NCBI RefSeq assembly: GCF_016650815.1 | Contig: NZ_JAEKEZ010000030.1 | Coordinates: forward strand, 7,501-71,500 | Direction: 5' to 3' | Source: Pseudomonas sp. TH31 | GTDB taxonomy: Bacteria; Pseudomonadota; Gammaproteobacteria; Pseudomonadales; Pseudomonadaceae | DNA: 64,000 bases | In this document: positions 28,099 to 36,220 of the stretch, one piece after another | Layout: the number at the start of each line of letters is the position of its first letter | How positions within the stretch are numbered: the stretch's first letter is position 1 | The notes under the pieces: generated by a model | Told to the model about the DNA's origin: nothing | Database searches by the model: none | Seen by the model: only the letters and a program-made list of their open reading frames with translations | Program-made: the position numbers and the translations under genes

Positions 28099-29403
28099 AT
28101 GAAAGCACTCGTTATCGCGACCTTCGCCCTGCTCGGCAGTGCCTCGATCAACGCCGCAGAAGTTGATCAAAACCTGATCAAACAAGGCGAATACCTTGCC
28201 CGTGCCGGTGACTGTGTCGCCTGCCACACCGCCAAGAACGGCAAGCCGTTCGCCGGTGGTCTGCCGATGGAAACACCGATCGGGACAATCTATTCGACCA
28301 ACATCACCCCGGACAAAACCGGCCTCGGCGACTACAGCTTCGAAAACTTCGACAAAGCCGTACGCCACGGTGTCGCCAAAAACGGCAGCACCTTGTACCC
28401 GGCGATGCCGTATCCGTCCTATGCCAGCGTCACCGAACCCGACATGCAGGCCTTGTACGCCTACTTCATGCACGGCGTGGCGCCGGTCGCCCAGGAAAAC
28501 AAGGCCAGCGACATTCCCTGGCCTTTGAGCATGCGTTGGCCACTCATGGGCTGGCGCTGGATGTTTGCCCCGGCCGCGGCAGATTACAAAGCAGCGCCGG
28601 GCGCTGATGCGGTGGTCAGTCGTGGGGCTTATCTGGTGGAAGGCCTGGGACATTGCGGCGCCTGCCATACGCCGCGAGCCCTGACCATGCAGGAAAAATC
28701 CCTGAATGCCGGCGAGGGCAGCACGTTTCTGTCGGGTAGCGCGCCGCTGGAAGGCTGGATCGCGAAAAGCCTGCGCGGCGACCACAAGGACGGTCTCGGC
28801 AGTTGGAGCGAGGCGCAACTGGTGCAATTTCTCAAGACCGGACGCAGCGACCGCAGTGCGGTGTTCGGTGGCATGAGCGATGTGGTGACCCACAGCATGC
28901 AGTACATGACCGACGCCGACCTGAGCGCGATTGCCCGTTACCTCAAGTCGCTGCCGGCTAACGATCCCGACGACCAGCCGCACCAGTACGACAAGCAAGT
29001 CGCCCAGGCACTGTGGAAGGGTGACGACAGCAAGCCTGGCGCCTCGGTGTACATCGACAATTGCGCGGCCTGTCACAGGACTGATGGCCACGGATATACA
29101 CGGGTGTTCCCGGCGCTGGCGGGCAATCCGGTGTTGCAGTCGCAAGACCCGACGTCGCTGATTAACATTGTGCTCAAGGGCGGCACCTTGCCGGCGACTC
29201 ACACGGCACCGTCGACCTTCACCATGCCAGCGTTTGCCTGGCGCTTGTCGGATCAGGAAGTGGCGGATGTGGTCAGCTTCATTCGCAGCAGTTGGGGCAA
29301 TAACGGTTCGCCGGTCAAGGCCAGCACCGTGGCCGACCTGCGCAAGGCTGATATGAAAACCACCTCGGGCGATGATCTGGGCCAGGTCACCCGGAAGAAG
29401 TGA
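28099..29403 (+). CDS. triheme membrane cytochrome c subunit of the gluconate dehydrogenase complex
   Basis: 434 residues, signal peptide to about residue 20 (NAAEV). Three CxxCH haem sites: CVACH at residue 39, CGACH near 187 and CAACH near 322; methionine axial ligands are likely in the MP-YP and MPAFAW segments. This is the cytochrome subunit layout of alcohol, gluconate and sorbitol dehydrogenases. It relays electrons from the flavoprotein to ubiquinone. Third gene of the operon, 12 bp after the flavoprotein. Confidence 0.93.
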   Translation: MKALVIATFALLGSASINAAEVDQNLIKQGEYLARAGDCVACHTAKNGKPFAGGLPMETPIGTIYSTNITPDKTGLGDYSFENFDKAVRHGVAKNGSTLYPAMPYPSYASVTEPDMQALYAYFMHGVAPVAQENKASDIPWPLSMRWPLMGWRWMFAPAAADYKAAPGADAVVSRGAYLVEGLGHCGACHTPRALTMQEKSLNAGEGSTFLSGSAPLEGWIAKSLRGDHKDGLGSWSEAQLVQFLKTGRSDRSAVFGGMSDVVTHSMQYMTDADLSAIARYLKSLPANDPDDQPHQYDKQVAQALWKGDDSKPGASVYIDNCAACHRTDGHGYTRVFPALAGNPVLQSQDPTSLINIVLKGGTLPATHTAPSTFTMPAFAWRLSDQEVADVVSFIRSSWGNNGSPVKASTVADLRKADMKTTSGDDLGQVTRKK

Positions 29404-29473
29404 TCGCCCGGCGGCACTAGCCAGATGAACAATGCCTCGCTACTGTATATAAAACCAGTACCGAGGCATTTTC

Positions 29474-30532
29474 ATGTCCACTCCTCTTCCGCCACGCGGC
29501 CGCGGCACCGCCACTAACCCGCACAACCGCTTCGCGCCCAACCGCTCGGTAGCCGAAGACGACGGTTGGTATCAGGAAGCGCCAGTCACCCAAGGCACCG
29601 AGGTGCGCATCGAGACGGCGAAAACCATCATCACCCGCAACAACTCGCCGGACCTGCCCTTCGATCGCTCGATCAATCCTTATCGTGGCTGCGAGCACGG
29701 TTGTATCTATTGCTACGCGCGGCCCAGTCACGCCTATTGGGACATGTCGCCGGGGCTGGATTTCGAAACCAAACTGATCGCCAAGACCAACGCTGCGCAC
29801 GTGCTGGAGGAGCAGCTCTCCAAACGCGGCTATCAATGCGCACCGATCAACCTCGGTTCCAACACCGATCCTTATCAGCCCATCGAACGCGAACACAAAA
29901 TCACCCGCCAGACCCTGGAGGTGCTGCTGCGTTACCGTCATCCGGTGACCATCATTACTAAGGGTTCGCTGATTCTTCGCGATCTGGACCTGCTGGTCGA
30001 ACTTGCTGAACAGCGGTTGGTGGCGGTGATGATCAGCCTCACCACCCTCGACGACGAGCTCAAACGCATCCTCGAACCCCGGGCCGCGGCGCCCAAAGCC
30101 CGGCTGCGGGCTATCCGGGTGATGCGCGAGGCCGGGATTCAGGTAGGCGTCTTGTGCTCGCCGATGATTCCGATGATCAATGACAGCGAACTCGAAAGCC
30201 TGCTCACCGAAGCCCACGCGGCCGGTGCCCAGAGCGCGGCCTACATGATGTTGCGCTTGCCCCTGGAAGTGGCGCCGTTGTTCGAAGAATGGCTGGCCGC
30301 CCACTACCCGCAGCGCGCGGCTCATGTGCTGAGCCTGATCCGGCAGAGTCGAGGCGGCGAGCTCTACGACAGCCAGTTTGGTGCGCGGATGCGCGGTGAA
30401 GGACCGTTCGCCGACCTGTTGGCGCAACGCTTTGCCAAAACCATCAAACGCTTGGGGCTCAATTGTCGTGAAGGGTTTAATCTGGACTGCAACGCCTTCT
30501 GTCCACCGGGTCGCCAAATGTCATTGATTTGA
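29474..30532 (+). CDS. PA0069-type radical SAM protein
   Basis: 352 residues. The [4Fe-4S] motif is C-x3-C-x2-C in GCEHGCIYCYARPSH near residue 75, followed by LGSNTDPYQPIE and ITKGSLILRDLDLL of the SplB-like radical SAM group. The C-terminus has LNCREGFNLDCNAFCPPGRQ with additional cysteines that could bind a second cluster. Stand-alone gene with an ATG at 29474. The reaction is unknown; DNA or tRNA repair-type chemistry is only suggested by the spore photolyase relationship. Confidence 0.88.
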   Translation: MSTPLPPRGRGTATNPHNRFAPNRSVAEDDGWYQEAPVTQGTEVRIETAKTIITRNNSPDLPFDRSINPYRGCEHGCIYCYARPSHAYWDMSPGLDFETKLIAKTNAAHVLEEQLSKRGYQCAPINLGSNTDPYQPIEREHKITRQTLEVLLRYRHPVTIITKGSLILRDLDLLVELAEQRLVAVMISLTTLDDELKRILEPRAAAPKARLRAIRVMREAGIQVGVLCSPMIPMINDSELESLLTEAHAAGAQSAAYMMLRLPLEVAPLFEEWLAAHYPQRAAHVLSLIRQSRGGELYDSQFGARMRGEGPFADLLAQRFAKTIKRLGLNCREGFNLDCNAFCPPGRQMSLI

Positions 30533-30775
30533 GGACAATTGGCCTATCGTTGAGTCGTGAAAACACTCGTCACCGTTAGGCCCGGTCACGTTTTTTTCGA
30601 CCTGGAACGCACGTTCTAGAGCGGTCTATTCAGTTTGAGTTAAGTTTCGCCGGCTACCTTGTTCATCGAGTGACTGATGGGTCGAGACCTGCGACCTGGA
30701 TGTTTTTTAAACAGCCACTGGCTTCATATCGGACAAAACGGGACACTTCCCCATCTCCGTCAAAGAGGATGAATC

Positions 30776-31507
30776 ATGAGTGACAAGGATAAACAGCCGC
30801 TGGCTGCATCGGTTTCAGCCCACCCCGAGGCGGAGTCCGCCGATGCAGCGCTGAAGCATATTGTTGACGGCTTTTTGCATTTTCATCACGAGGTCTTTCC
30901 GCAGCAGGAAGAGCTCTTCAAAAAACTCGCCACGGCCCAGAGCCCGAGAGCGATGTTCATCGCCTGCGCCGATTCGCGCATCGTTCCTGAACTGATCACC
31001 CAAAGCGCCCCTGGCGATCTGTTCGTGACCCGTAACGTCGGTAACGTCGTGCCACCTTATGGGCAAATGAACGGCGGCGTTTCCACCGCGATCGAATACG
31101 CGGTGCTGGCCCTCGGCGTGCAACACATCATCATTTGCGGCCATTCCGATTGCGGCGCCATGCGCGCGGTACTCAACCCGCAGAGCCTGGAAAAAATGCC
31201 CACGGTCAAAGCCTGGCTGCGGCATGCCGAAGTGGCGAAAACCATGGTCCAGGAAAACTGCCATTGCGCTGACGAAAACGAAAGCATGCACATCCTCACC
31301 GAAGAGAATGTGATCGCCCAGTTGCAGCATCTGCGCACACACCCATCGGTGGCCTCGCGCATGGCCAACGGTCAGCTGTTTATCCATGGCTGGGTCTACA
31401 GCATCGAAACCAGCGAAATCAAAGCGTACGACGCGGATCAGGGTCGTTTCCTGCCGCTCGATGGCAGCCATCCGATCCCGGTGGCGACGCCTAAAGCGCG
31501 CTTCTAA
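30776..31507 (+). CDS. beta-class carbonic anhydrase
   Basis: 243 residues. Zinc ligands Cys64 (with the Asp66-Arg68 dyad in CADSRIVPE) and His123/Cys126 in GHSDCGAM. Interconverts CO2 and bicarbonate in the cytoplasm. The ATG at 30776 follows AGAGGATGA. The gene precedes a SulP transporter by 88 bp, the common carbonic anhydrase-SulP pairing thought to supply or scavenge bicarbonate. A decayed copy of its first ~55 codons and leader lies at 34.3 kb. Confidence 0.95.
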   Translation: MSDKDKQPLAASVSAHPEAESADAALKHIVDGFLHFHHEVFPQQEELFKKLATAQSPRAMFIACADSRIVPELITQSAPGDLFVTRNVGNVVPPYGQMNGGVSTAIEYAVLALGVQHIIICGHSDCGAMRAVLNPQSLEKMPTVKAWLRHAEVAKTMVQENCHCADENESMHILTEENVIAQLQHLRTHPSVASRMANGQLFIHGWVYSIETSEIKAYDADQGRFLPLDGSHPIPVATPKARF

Positions 31508-31595
31508 AACCTCCTAAATCGTTGAGTGGTTTAGCCGGGGCTGCCGATTGAGCAGCCGGGCTTCGCCATGCCTGAAAAACTTCGGGAGAATCCCT

Positions 31596-33122
31596 ATGCG
31601 TGCTGCGCAACTAAAAGCTGTACTGCCACGGGAGCTGCTGGCTTCGGTGGTGGTGTTTCTGGTGGCCCTGCCCTTGTGCATGGGCATCGCCATCGCCTCG
31701 GGGTTGCCACCGGCCAAAGGCCTGATCACCGGGATCATCGGTGGCTTGGTGGTGGGCTGGATTGCCGGCTCACCGTTGCAAGTCAGCGGCCCGGCGGCGG
31801 GTCTGGCCGTATTGGTATTCGAGCTGGTGCGCCAACACGGTATCGCCATGCTCGGGCCGATTTTGCTGCTGGCCGGTTTTCTGCAACTGGTGGCCGGTCG
31901 TTTGAAACTGGGCTGCTGGTTTCGGGTGACGGCGCCAGCGGTGGTCTACGGCATGCTCGCCGGGATTGGCGTGTTGATCGTGCTGTCACAGGTGCATGTG
32001 ATGCTCGACGCCGTACCCAAACCGTCAGGGCTGGATAACCTGGCAGCGTTCCCGGCCGCCGTGGCTCAGGCCTTGCCATCCTTGGGCTGGCAGGCCGGCT
32101 TACTCGGGCTGTCGACGATTGCGGTGATGTGGTTGTGGGAGAAATTGCGCCCACATTCCCTGCGTTTCATTCCCGGTGCCTTGCTCGGGGTCGGTCTGGC
32201 GACAGTCGCCAGCCTGATGCTTGCCTTGCAGGTCAAACGCGTGGAGGTCCCGGCCAACCTGGCTGAAGCCATCGACTGGCTCAAACCGGCGGACTTGCTC
32301 AACCTGGCTGACCCGACCCTGCTGATCGCCGCGTTTGCCGTGGCCTTCATCGCCAGCGCCGAAACCCTGCTTTCGGCCGCCGCCGTGGACCGTATGCACA
32401 GCGGCCAGCGTTCGGACTTCGACCGGGAATTGTCAGCGCAAGGGGTGGGCAATATGCTCTGCGGCTTGCTCGGTGCATTGCCAATGACCGGGGTGATCGT
32501 GCGCAGCTCGGCCAACGTCCAGGCCGGTGCGACCACGCGAATGTCGGCAATCTTTCATGGTCTGTGGTTGCTGGCCTTCGTGCTGTTGCTGTCCAGCGTG
32601 CTGCAAAGCATTCCGGTGGCGAGCCTGGCGGGTGTGCTGGTTTATACCGGTTTCAAACTGGTGGACCTCAAAGCCTTTCGCGGCCTGGGTCGTTATGGCC
32701 GGATGCCGATGTTCACCTACGCGGCGACTGCACTGGCGATCATCTTCACCGACCTGCTGACCGGCGTGCTGATCGGCTTCGGCCTGACCCTGGCCAAACT
32801 GGCCTGGAAGGCTTCGCGGCTGAAGATCAGCCTGATCGACCTGCCCAAGGACGGCGAAATGGAGTTGCGCTTGATCGGTGCGGCGACCTTTCTCAAGGTG
32901 CCGGCACTGACCCAGGTGCTGGGCACCATTCCAGCAGGCACGACGGTGCATGTGCCACTCAATAACCTGAGCTACATCGACCATTCGTGTCTGGAGTTGC
33001 TTGAGGAGTGGGGCCGGGCGAATGCGGCCAAGGGCTCGACACTGGTGATTGAGGCGCGGGGGTTGAAGCGCAGGTTGGAAGGACGGTTGCGGACAACGTC
33101 CGGCGTGGGTTCTGCTGGATAG
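31596..33122 (+). CDS. SulP family inorganic anion (probably bicarbonate) transporter
   Basis: 508 residues. Ten or more transmembrane helices, starting LLASVVVFLVALPLCMGIAIASG and the GLITGIIGGLVVGWIAGSPLQVSGPAAG signature, with the SAETLLSAAAVDRM and NMLCGLLGALPMTGVIVRSSANVQAG loops. A short STAS-like cytoplasmic end contains HVPLNNLSYIDHSCLELLEEW. The ATG at 31596 follows TCGGGAGAA. Its placement with a carbonic anhydrase suggests bicarbonate rather than sulphate. The last ~490 bp are repeated at 34.6-35.1 kb. Confidence 0.9.
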   Translation: MRAAQLKAVLPRELLASVVVFLVALPLCMGIAIASGLPPAKGLITGIIGGLVVGWIAGSPLQVSGPAAGLAVLVFELVRQHGIAMLGPILLLAGFLQLVAGRLKLGCWFRVTAPAVVYGMLAGIGVLIVLSQVHVMLDAVPKPSGLDNLAAFPAAVAQALPSLGWQAGLLGLSTIAVMWLWEKLRPHSLRFIPGALLGVGLATVASLMLALQVKRVEVPANLAEAIDWLKPADLLNLADPTLLIAAFAVAFIASAETLLSAAAVDRMHSGQRSDFDRELSAQGVGNMLCGLLGALPMTGVIVRSSANVQAGATTRMSAIFHGLWLLAFVLLLSSVLQSIPVASLAGVLVYTGFKLVDLKAFRGLGRYGRMPMFTYAATALAIIFTDLLTGVLIGFGLTLAKLAWKASRLKISLIDLPKDGEMELRLIGAATFLKVPALTQVLGTIPAGTTVHVPLNNLSYIDHSCLELLEEWGRANAAKGSTLVIEARGLKRRLEGRLRTTSGVGSAG

Positions 33123-33130
33123 GAAAACCA

Positions 33131-33162
33131 TTGTGGGAGCGAGCAGGCTCGCTCCCACAGAG
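33131..33162. repeat. REP palindrome, class B, single
   Basis: TTGTGGGAGCGAGCAGGCTC then GCTCGCTCCCACA, ten bases after the SulP stop. Confidence 0.87.
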
Positions 33163-33276
33163 ATACGTTAATCCATTTCGTGCTTTTGCCCAATCGATGC
33201 CCTGACGATCTTGCAGTAACCGCTTCCTTAATAATTCAGCTCGACTTTTTTCTTCCTTTTAATAGGTAAATCTGAA

Positions 33277-33537
33277 ATGAAAATTTTATTGACTGTAGTA
33301 TTTAGTAGTCTGTGCGTAACTGCTATAGCCGAAGAGCACTCAACTGAAATCGTGCAACAACCGACAGTAAATGAATACAACTATTCCACTCGACTAGATG
33401 TTGCCAAAATCATTTCCACGAGCGAAATCCCCTATGTCTGCGGCGTTGTCCCGATGCAAATGGAGTACGAGGATTCCAAAGATCAACGCCATATTTTAAA
33501 TTACAGTGTGATGGGCAATGGTTGCTCTAACGGCTGA
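33277..33537 (+). CDS. DUF2790 small secreted protein
   Basis: 86 residues: signal peptide (to about residue 18, AIA), then YSTRLDVAKIIST, PYVCGVVPMQMEYEDSKD and LNYSVMGNGCSNG, the DUF2790 pattern with two cysteines. Members of this Pseudomonas family are often multicopy and induced by metal (copper) stress; that is family knowledge. The gene sits in an AT-richer islet, and its base use differs from the neighbours. Weak ribosome site (AATAGGTAAATCTGAA). Confidence 0.75.
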   Translation: MKILLTVVFSSLCVTAIAEEHSTEIVQQPTVNEYNYSTRLDVAKIISTSEIPYVCGVVPMQMEYEDSKDQRHILNYSVMGNGCSNG

Positions 33538-34082
33538 TGATTTTTCACAAACGAATTCTGAGGAAATACTACATGACGCCATTCAATACCCTTGAACCAT
33601 TTTGAGACCGGATGAGAATCTCCTGGCCGTATGCAGCATTGTCCGAGTTCATTACACATTCATCCATTACAAACATTCAGCCGCAATGCTGGCAGGTAAT
33701 AAATTCGACAACTATAAAGATAAATTATTCCTGCATTCATTAAGGAGCCGCTGCAGAAACAATTAATAGCCCCAGTCCCGGGCACACTGAACACCGTCAA
33801 TGAGCCCCCTCGCCTTGAACACCTTTACACACCAAGCTGGAGATCTTCTCCGAATTCGAATCGTAATTCCTGCAAGTTTTTTGAGTTAATGCGTACTTAA
33901 CTACTTCAACTGATACTGCATCGACAAGATGAATCGAGATGATTTGTCTAACATTGGCCGGGGCTGTGCCAACCAAGACTGGCTCTCATTAATAGATTTT
34001 TTCTTTGTTCTTTGGCTTGCTGTGCAGAGGACCTCCACCCTCTGCATTTCAGAGAAAGTGATCTCAACATAAGGTATTAAAA
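33538..34082. other. 545-bp AT-richer non-coding stretch
   Basis: No credible gene. A ten-codon frame (ATG at 33573, good GAGGAAATACTAC before it) stops at once and may be a gene remnant. The rest shows no repeats or hairpins of note. Confidence 0.45.
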
Positions 34083-34280
34083 ATGAAACTAACCCAATTG
34101 TGTACTTTTGCATTCATCTTGGTTGTGTCTTCTGTTACGGTCGCTGAAGGTGGCGGGGACAGAACATTTGAAAGAATGATGGTCGCGAACGATCGAGCCG
34201 TGGAGAATTTTTTAGAAAAAAAGGAAAATAGTCGTCCTGAGCCCGTGAATAACGACAAGTCAAAAGACCAAATCTATTGA
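34083..34280 (+). CDS. small exported protein, PtrA-like N-terminal segment
   Basis: 65 residues: signal peptide MKLTQLCTFAFILVVSSVTVAEG, then GGDRTFERMMVANDRAVENFL and a polar, lysine-rich end. The EGGGDRTFERM-ANDRA segment resembles PtrA-type co-regulatory proteins of pseudomonads, which respond to copper; this is recognition by eye and is uncertain. It begins after AAGGTATTAAAA. With the DUF2790 gene it forms the small-protein islet between the intact and the decayed carbonic anhydrase-SulP copies. Confidence 0.5.
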   Translation: MKLTQLCTFAFILVVSSVTVAEGGGDRTFERMMVANDRAVENFLEKKENSRPEPVNNDKSKDQIY

Positions 34281-34315
34281 GACGAACCCATACGTTAATC
34301 TCGGCCCGTTTAGAT

Positions 34316-34533
34316 AACTACTGACTTCGTATCGAACAAAACGGGACACTTTCCCCAACCCCGCCAAAGAGGATGGATCAGGAGTGACAAGGATAAACAG
34401 CCGTTGGCTGCGTCGGCGTCAGGCCACCCCCGAGGCAGAATCCGCTGATGTAGCATATCGTTGACGGCTTTTTGCATTTTCATCACGAGATTTTTCCCCA
34501 GCAGAAAGAGCTCTTCAAAAACTCGCCACGGTC
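34316..34533 (+). pseudogene. remnant of a second beta carbonic anhydrase gene (leader plus ~55 codons)
   Basis: Matches 30712-30938 almost base for base at intervals: the leader ACAAAACGGGACAC and AAAGAGGAT, the gene start GTGACAAGGATAAACAGCCG, and GACGGCTTTTTGCATTTTCA. The start ATG has become AGG, and small indels break the frame. The match ends at about 34530, where sequence jumps to the middle of the SulP gene. Divergence is visibly higher than in the 3' part of the duplication. It cannot make an active enzyme: all zinc ligands are missing. Confidence 0.88.
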
Positions 34534-35106
34534 CAGGTCGGCGCAACGACGCGATTGTCGGCGGTGTTCCACGGTCTGTGGCTGCTGGCGTCCGTACTGT
34601 TGCTTTCCGGTGGCGAGCCTGGCGGGTGTGCTGGTTTATACCGGTTTCAAACTGGTGGACCTCAAGGCCTTTCGCGGCCTGGGTCGTTATGGCCGGATAC
34701 CGATGCGACTGCCCTGGCAATCATCTTCACCGACCTGCTGACCGGCGTGCTGATCGGCTTCGGCCTGACCCTGGCCAAACGAGCCTGGAAGGCTTCGCGG
34801 CTGAAGATCAGCCTGATCGACCTGCCCAAGGACGGCGAAATGGAGTTGCGCTTGATCGGTGCGGCGACCTTTCTCAAGGTGCCGGCGCTGACCCAGGTGC
34901 TAGGGACCATTCCAGCAGGCACGACGGTGCATGTGCCGCTCAATAACCTGAGCTACATCGACCATTCGTGTCTGGAATTGCTTGAGGAGTGGGGCCGGGC
35001 GAATGCGGCCAAGGATTCGAAGCTGCTGATTGAGGCGCGGGGGTTGAAGCGCAGGCTGGAGGGGCGGTTGCGTACGACCACCGGTGTAGGTTCTGCGGGG
35101 GTTTAA
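34533..35106 (+). pseudogene. remnant of a second SulP gene (3' ~40%) with an open chimeric frame
   Basis: Corresponds to 32518-33118 of the intact SulP gene. Relative to it, two deletions are visible: 20 bases near 34608 and 13 bases near 34702. Together they total 33, so the original frame resumes at ALAIIFTDLLTG and runs to the stop; in between about 30 residues are read out of frame (SGGEPGGCAGLYRFQTGG). An open frame from 34555 to 35106 (183 codons, TTG start) therefore survives. From about 34615 onward the sequence is nearly identical to the intact gene. A functional transporter is excluded because the first ~310 residues are missing. Confidence 0.88.
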
Positions 35107-35188
35107 AGCAAAAGATCGCAGCCTTCGGCAGCTCCTACATGTAATGGCGAACATTCTGTAGGAGCTGCCGGAGGCTGCGATCTTTTAA
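35107..35188. repeat. REPIN, class A
   Basis: AAAAGATCGCAGCCTTCGGC and GCCGGAGGCTGCGATCTTTT in inverse orientation, between the SulP remnant and a convergent gene. Confidence 0.88.
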
Positions 35189-35198
35189 GAACTCCAGA

Positions 35199-35849
35199 TT
35201 AAGTCGCCGGCTGATCCAGCTCCAGGCCCACGCCCAACTGGCGCGACAGGCACGGCCAGCGTTTCCACGCGGCACCGGTGTCCGGGCTGTTGAGTTTCTC
35301 GCGGTAGGCTTCCACCGACTCCAGCGCGAAACTGTCTTCGTTAAGCATCTCGTCCACGGCGTGATGCACCGCCTCATCCAGTTGGTTGGCAAATGTTTCG
35401 CCGATCAATTGGTGGGCAATCAGGTTGGCGACAGTCATGTCCAATGGGATCAGTGGCTGGCCAAAATGCTTGATGTACAGGTCATTGACCTCCTCGACCA
35501 ACCGGTGCGCCAGATAAGCTTCGTCCAGCAGGCTGTCCAGGCCGATATGCCCGGTCATGATCGCCGGCGGCTTGAGGAAGAACTGCTCGGCGATTTTCAG
35601 CACCGGTTTGATCTGTGATTCGATGCCCGCTTCCCGAGCGACATCATTGGCTGCGTCCAACAGGTCCGGCACTTGCTCTATATAAGCGGCCACAAAACGG
35701 GTCATCACGCCCTTGGCGTCGACATCCGGTAGCTGGATGGCGGAATGCAGGTGCGGCAGTTGAGTTTCCAGTTGACGAGTTAACAGGCCGGTCTCGGCCT
35801 CATGTTGTTGGGCTTTTTGGATCTGCTCGCGCAATGCGGCGGTGCTCAT
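35199..35849 (-). CDS. conserved hypothetical protein upstream of the cox operon (PA0104-like)
   Basis: 216 residues, no signal peptide, mainly helical by composition: MSTAALREQIQKAQQHEAETGLL, then AYIEQVPDLLDAANDVAREAG, ILLDEAYLAHRLVEEVNDLY-type segments. The ATG at 35849 follows CTGGAGTTTT; an in-frame start eight codons upstream lacks a site. A gene of this kind lies between the SulP and coxB genes in P. aeruginosa also, so the neighbourhood is conserved. No functional motif recognised. Confidence 0.75.
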   Translation of the reverse strand: MSTAALREQIQKAQQHEAETGLLTRQLETQLPHLHSAIQLPDVDAKGVMTRFVAAYIEQVPDLLDAANDVAREAGIESQIKPVLKIAEQFFLKPPAIMTGHIGLDSLLDEAYLAHRLVEEVNDLYIKHFGQPLIPLDMTVANLIAHQLIGETFANQLDEAVHHAVDEMLNEDSFALESVEAYREKLNSPDTGAAWKRWPCLSRQLGVGLELDQPAT

Positions 35850-36072
35850 GAAAACTCCAGGAAACAAAGGCAATGAAATAGGGAGAACATAACTTAGCTG
35901 GCTTATGAAAAATGCTAAGACGCATTTGTCATAATTATTTCATCCTTGAGACATTGCAGTTATATCGATTTGCCACCACTCGTCTGCATCCTTCTCCATT
36001 CGTGCCCTGGAACGCAAGTACTAGCTGTTTCAGTTGATTTACGCCTTCGCGTTGCGAGGTCGCGGTCGCTGT

Positions 36073-36079
36073 CTATACT
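36073..36079 (+). promoter_or_regulatory. candidate RpoS-type -10 element of the cox operon
   Basis: CTATACT preceded by GTCGCTGT, 142 bp ahead of coxB, in a 371-bp gene-free region (35850-36220). CTATACT is the classical sigma-S -10 sequence, and no good -35 for sigma-70 accompanies it. Cox genes are RpoS-controlled in P. aeruginosa, which agrees. The rest of the gap is AT-rich (35880-35980) with no other clear signal. Confidence 0.45.
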
Positions 36080-36220
36080 CGGTTTTGAATGGAGTTAGCT
36101 GATGACGCCCGACTGCATATGCAGCAAGGCCCGGCGATTCAAGTTCGTAGTCTGAAAAAGCCGCTCCCTTGCCGTTGGTGTTAGCCGGCGGGATAACAAG
36201 AACGATAAGGGGAACCCGCA

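Noticed and set aside
29417-30517. Open frame of 366 codons opposite the radical SAM gene
   Set aside because: Antisense to a gene with a clear [4Fe-4S] motif; nothing recognisable in the translation.
30533-30775. Possible small gene or riboswitch ahead of the carbonic anhydrase
   Set aside because: No start with ribosome site leading to a sizeable frame, and no stable fold other than short GC pairs.
33573-33605. Ten-codon open frame with a good ribosome site
   Set aside because: Too short to call as a gene; kept only as a possible remnant in the intergenic note.
34316-35106. Second functional carbonic anhydrase-SulP operon
   Set aside because: The start codon is lost, all zinc ligands and most transmembrane helices are missing, and small deletions are present; it is a remnant.
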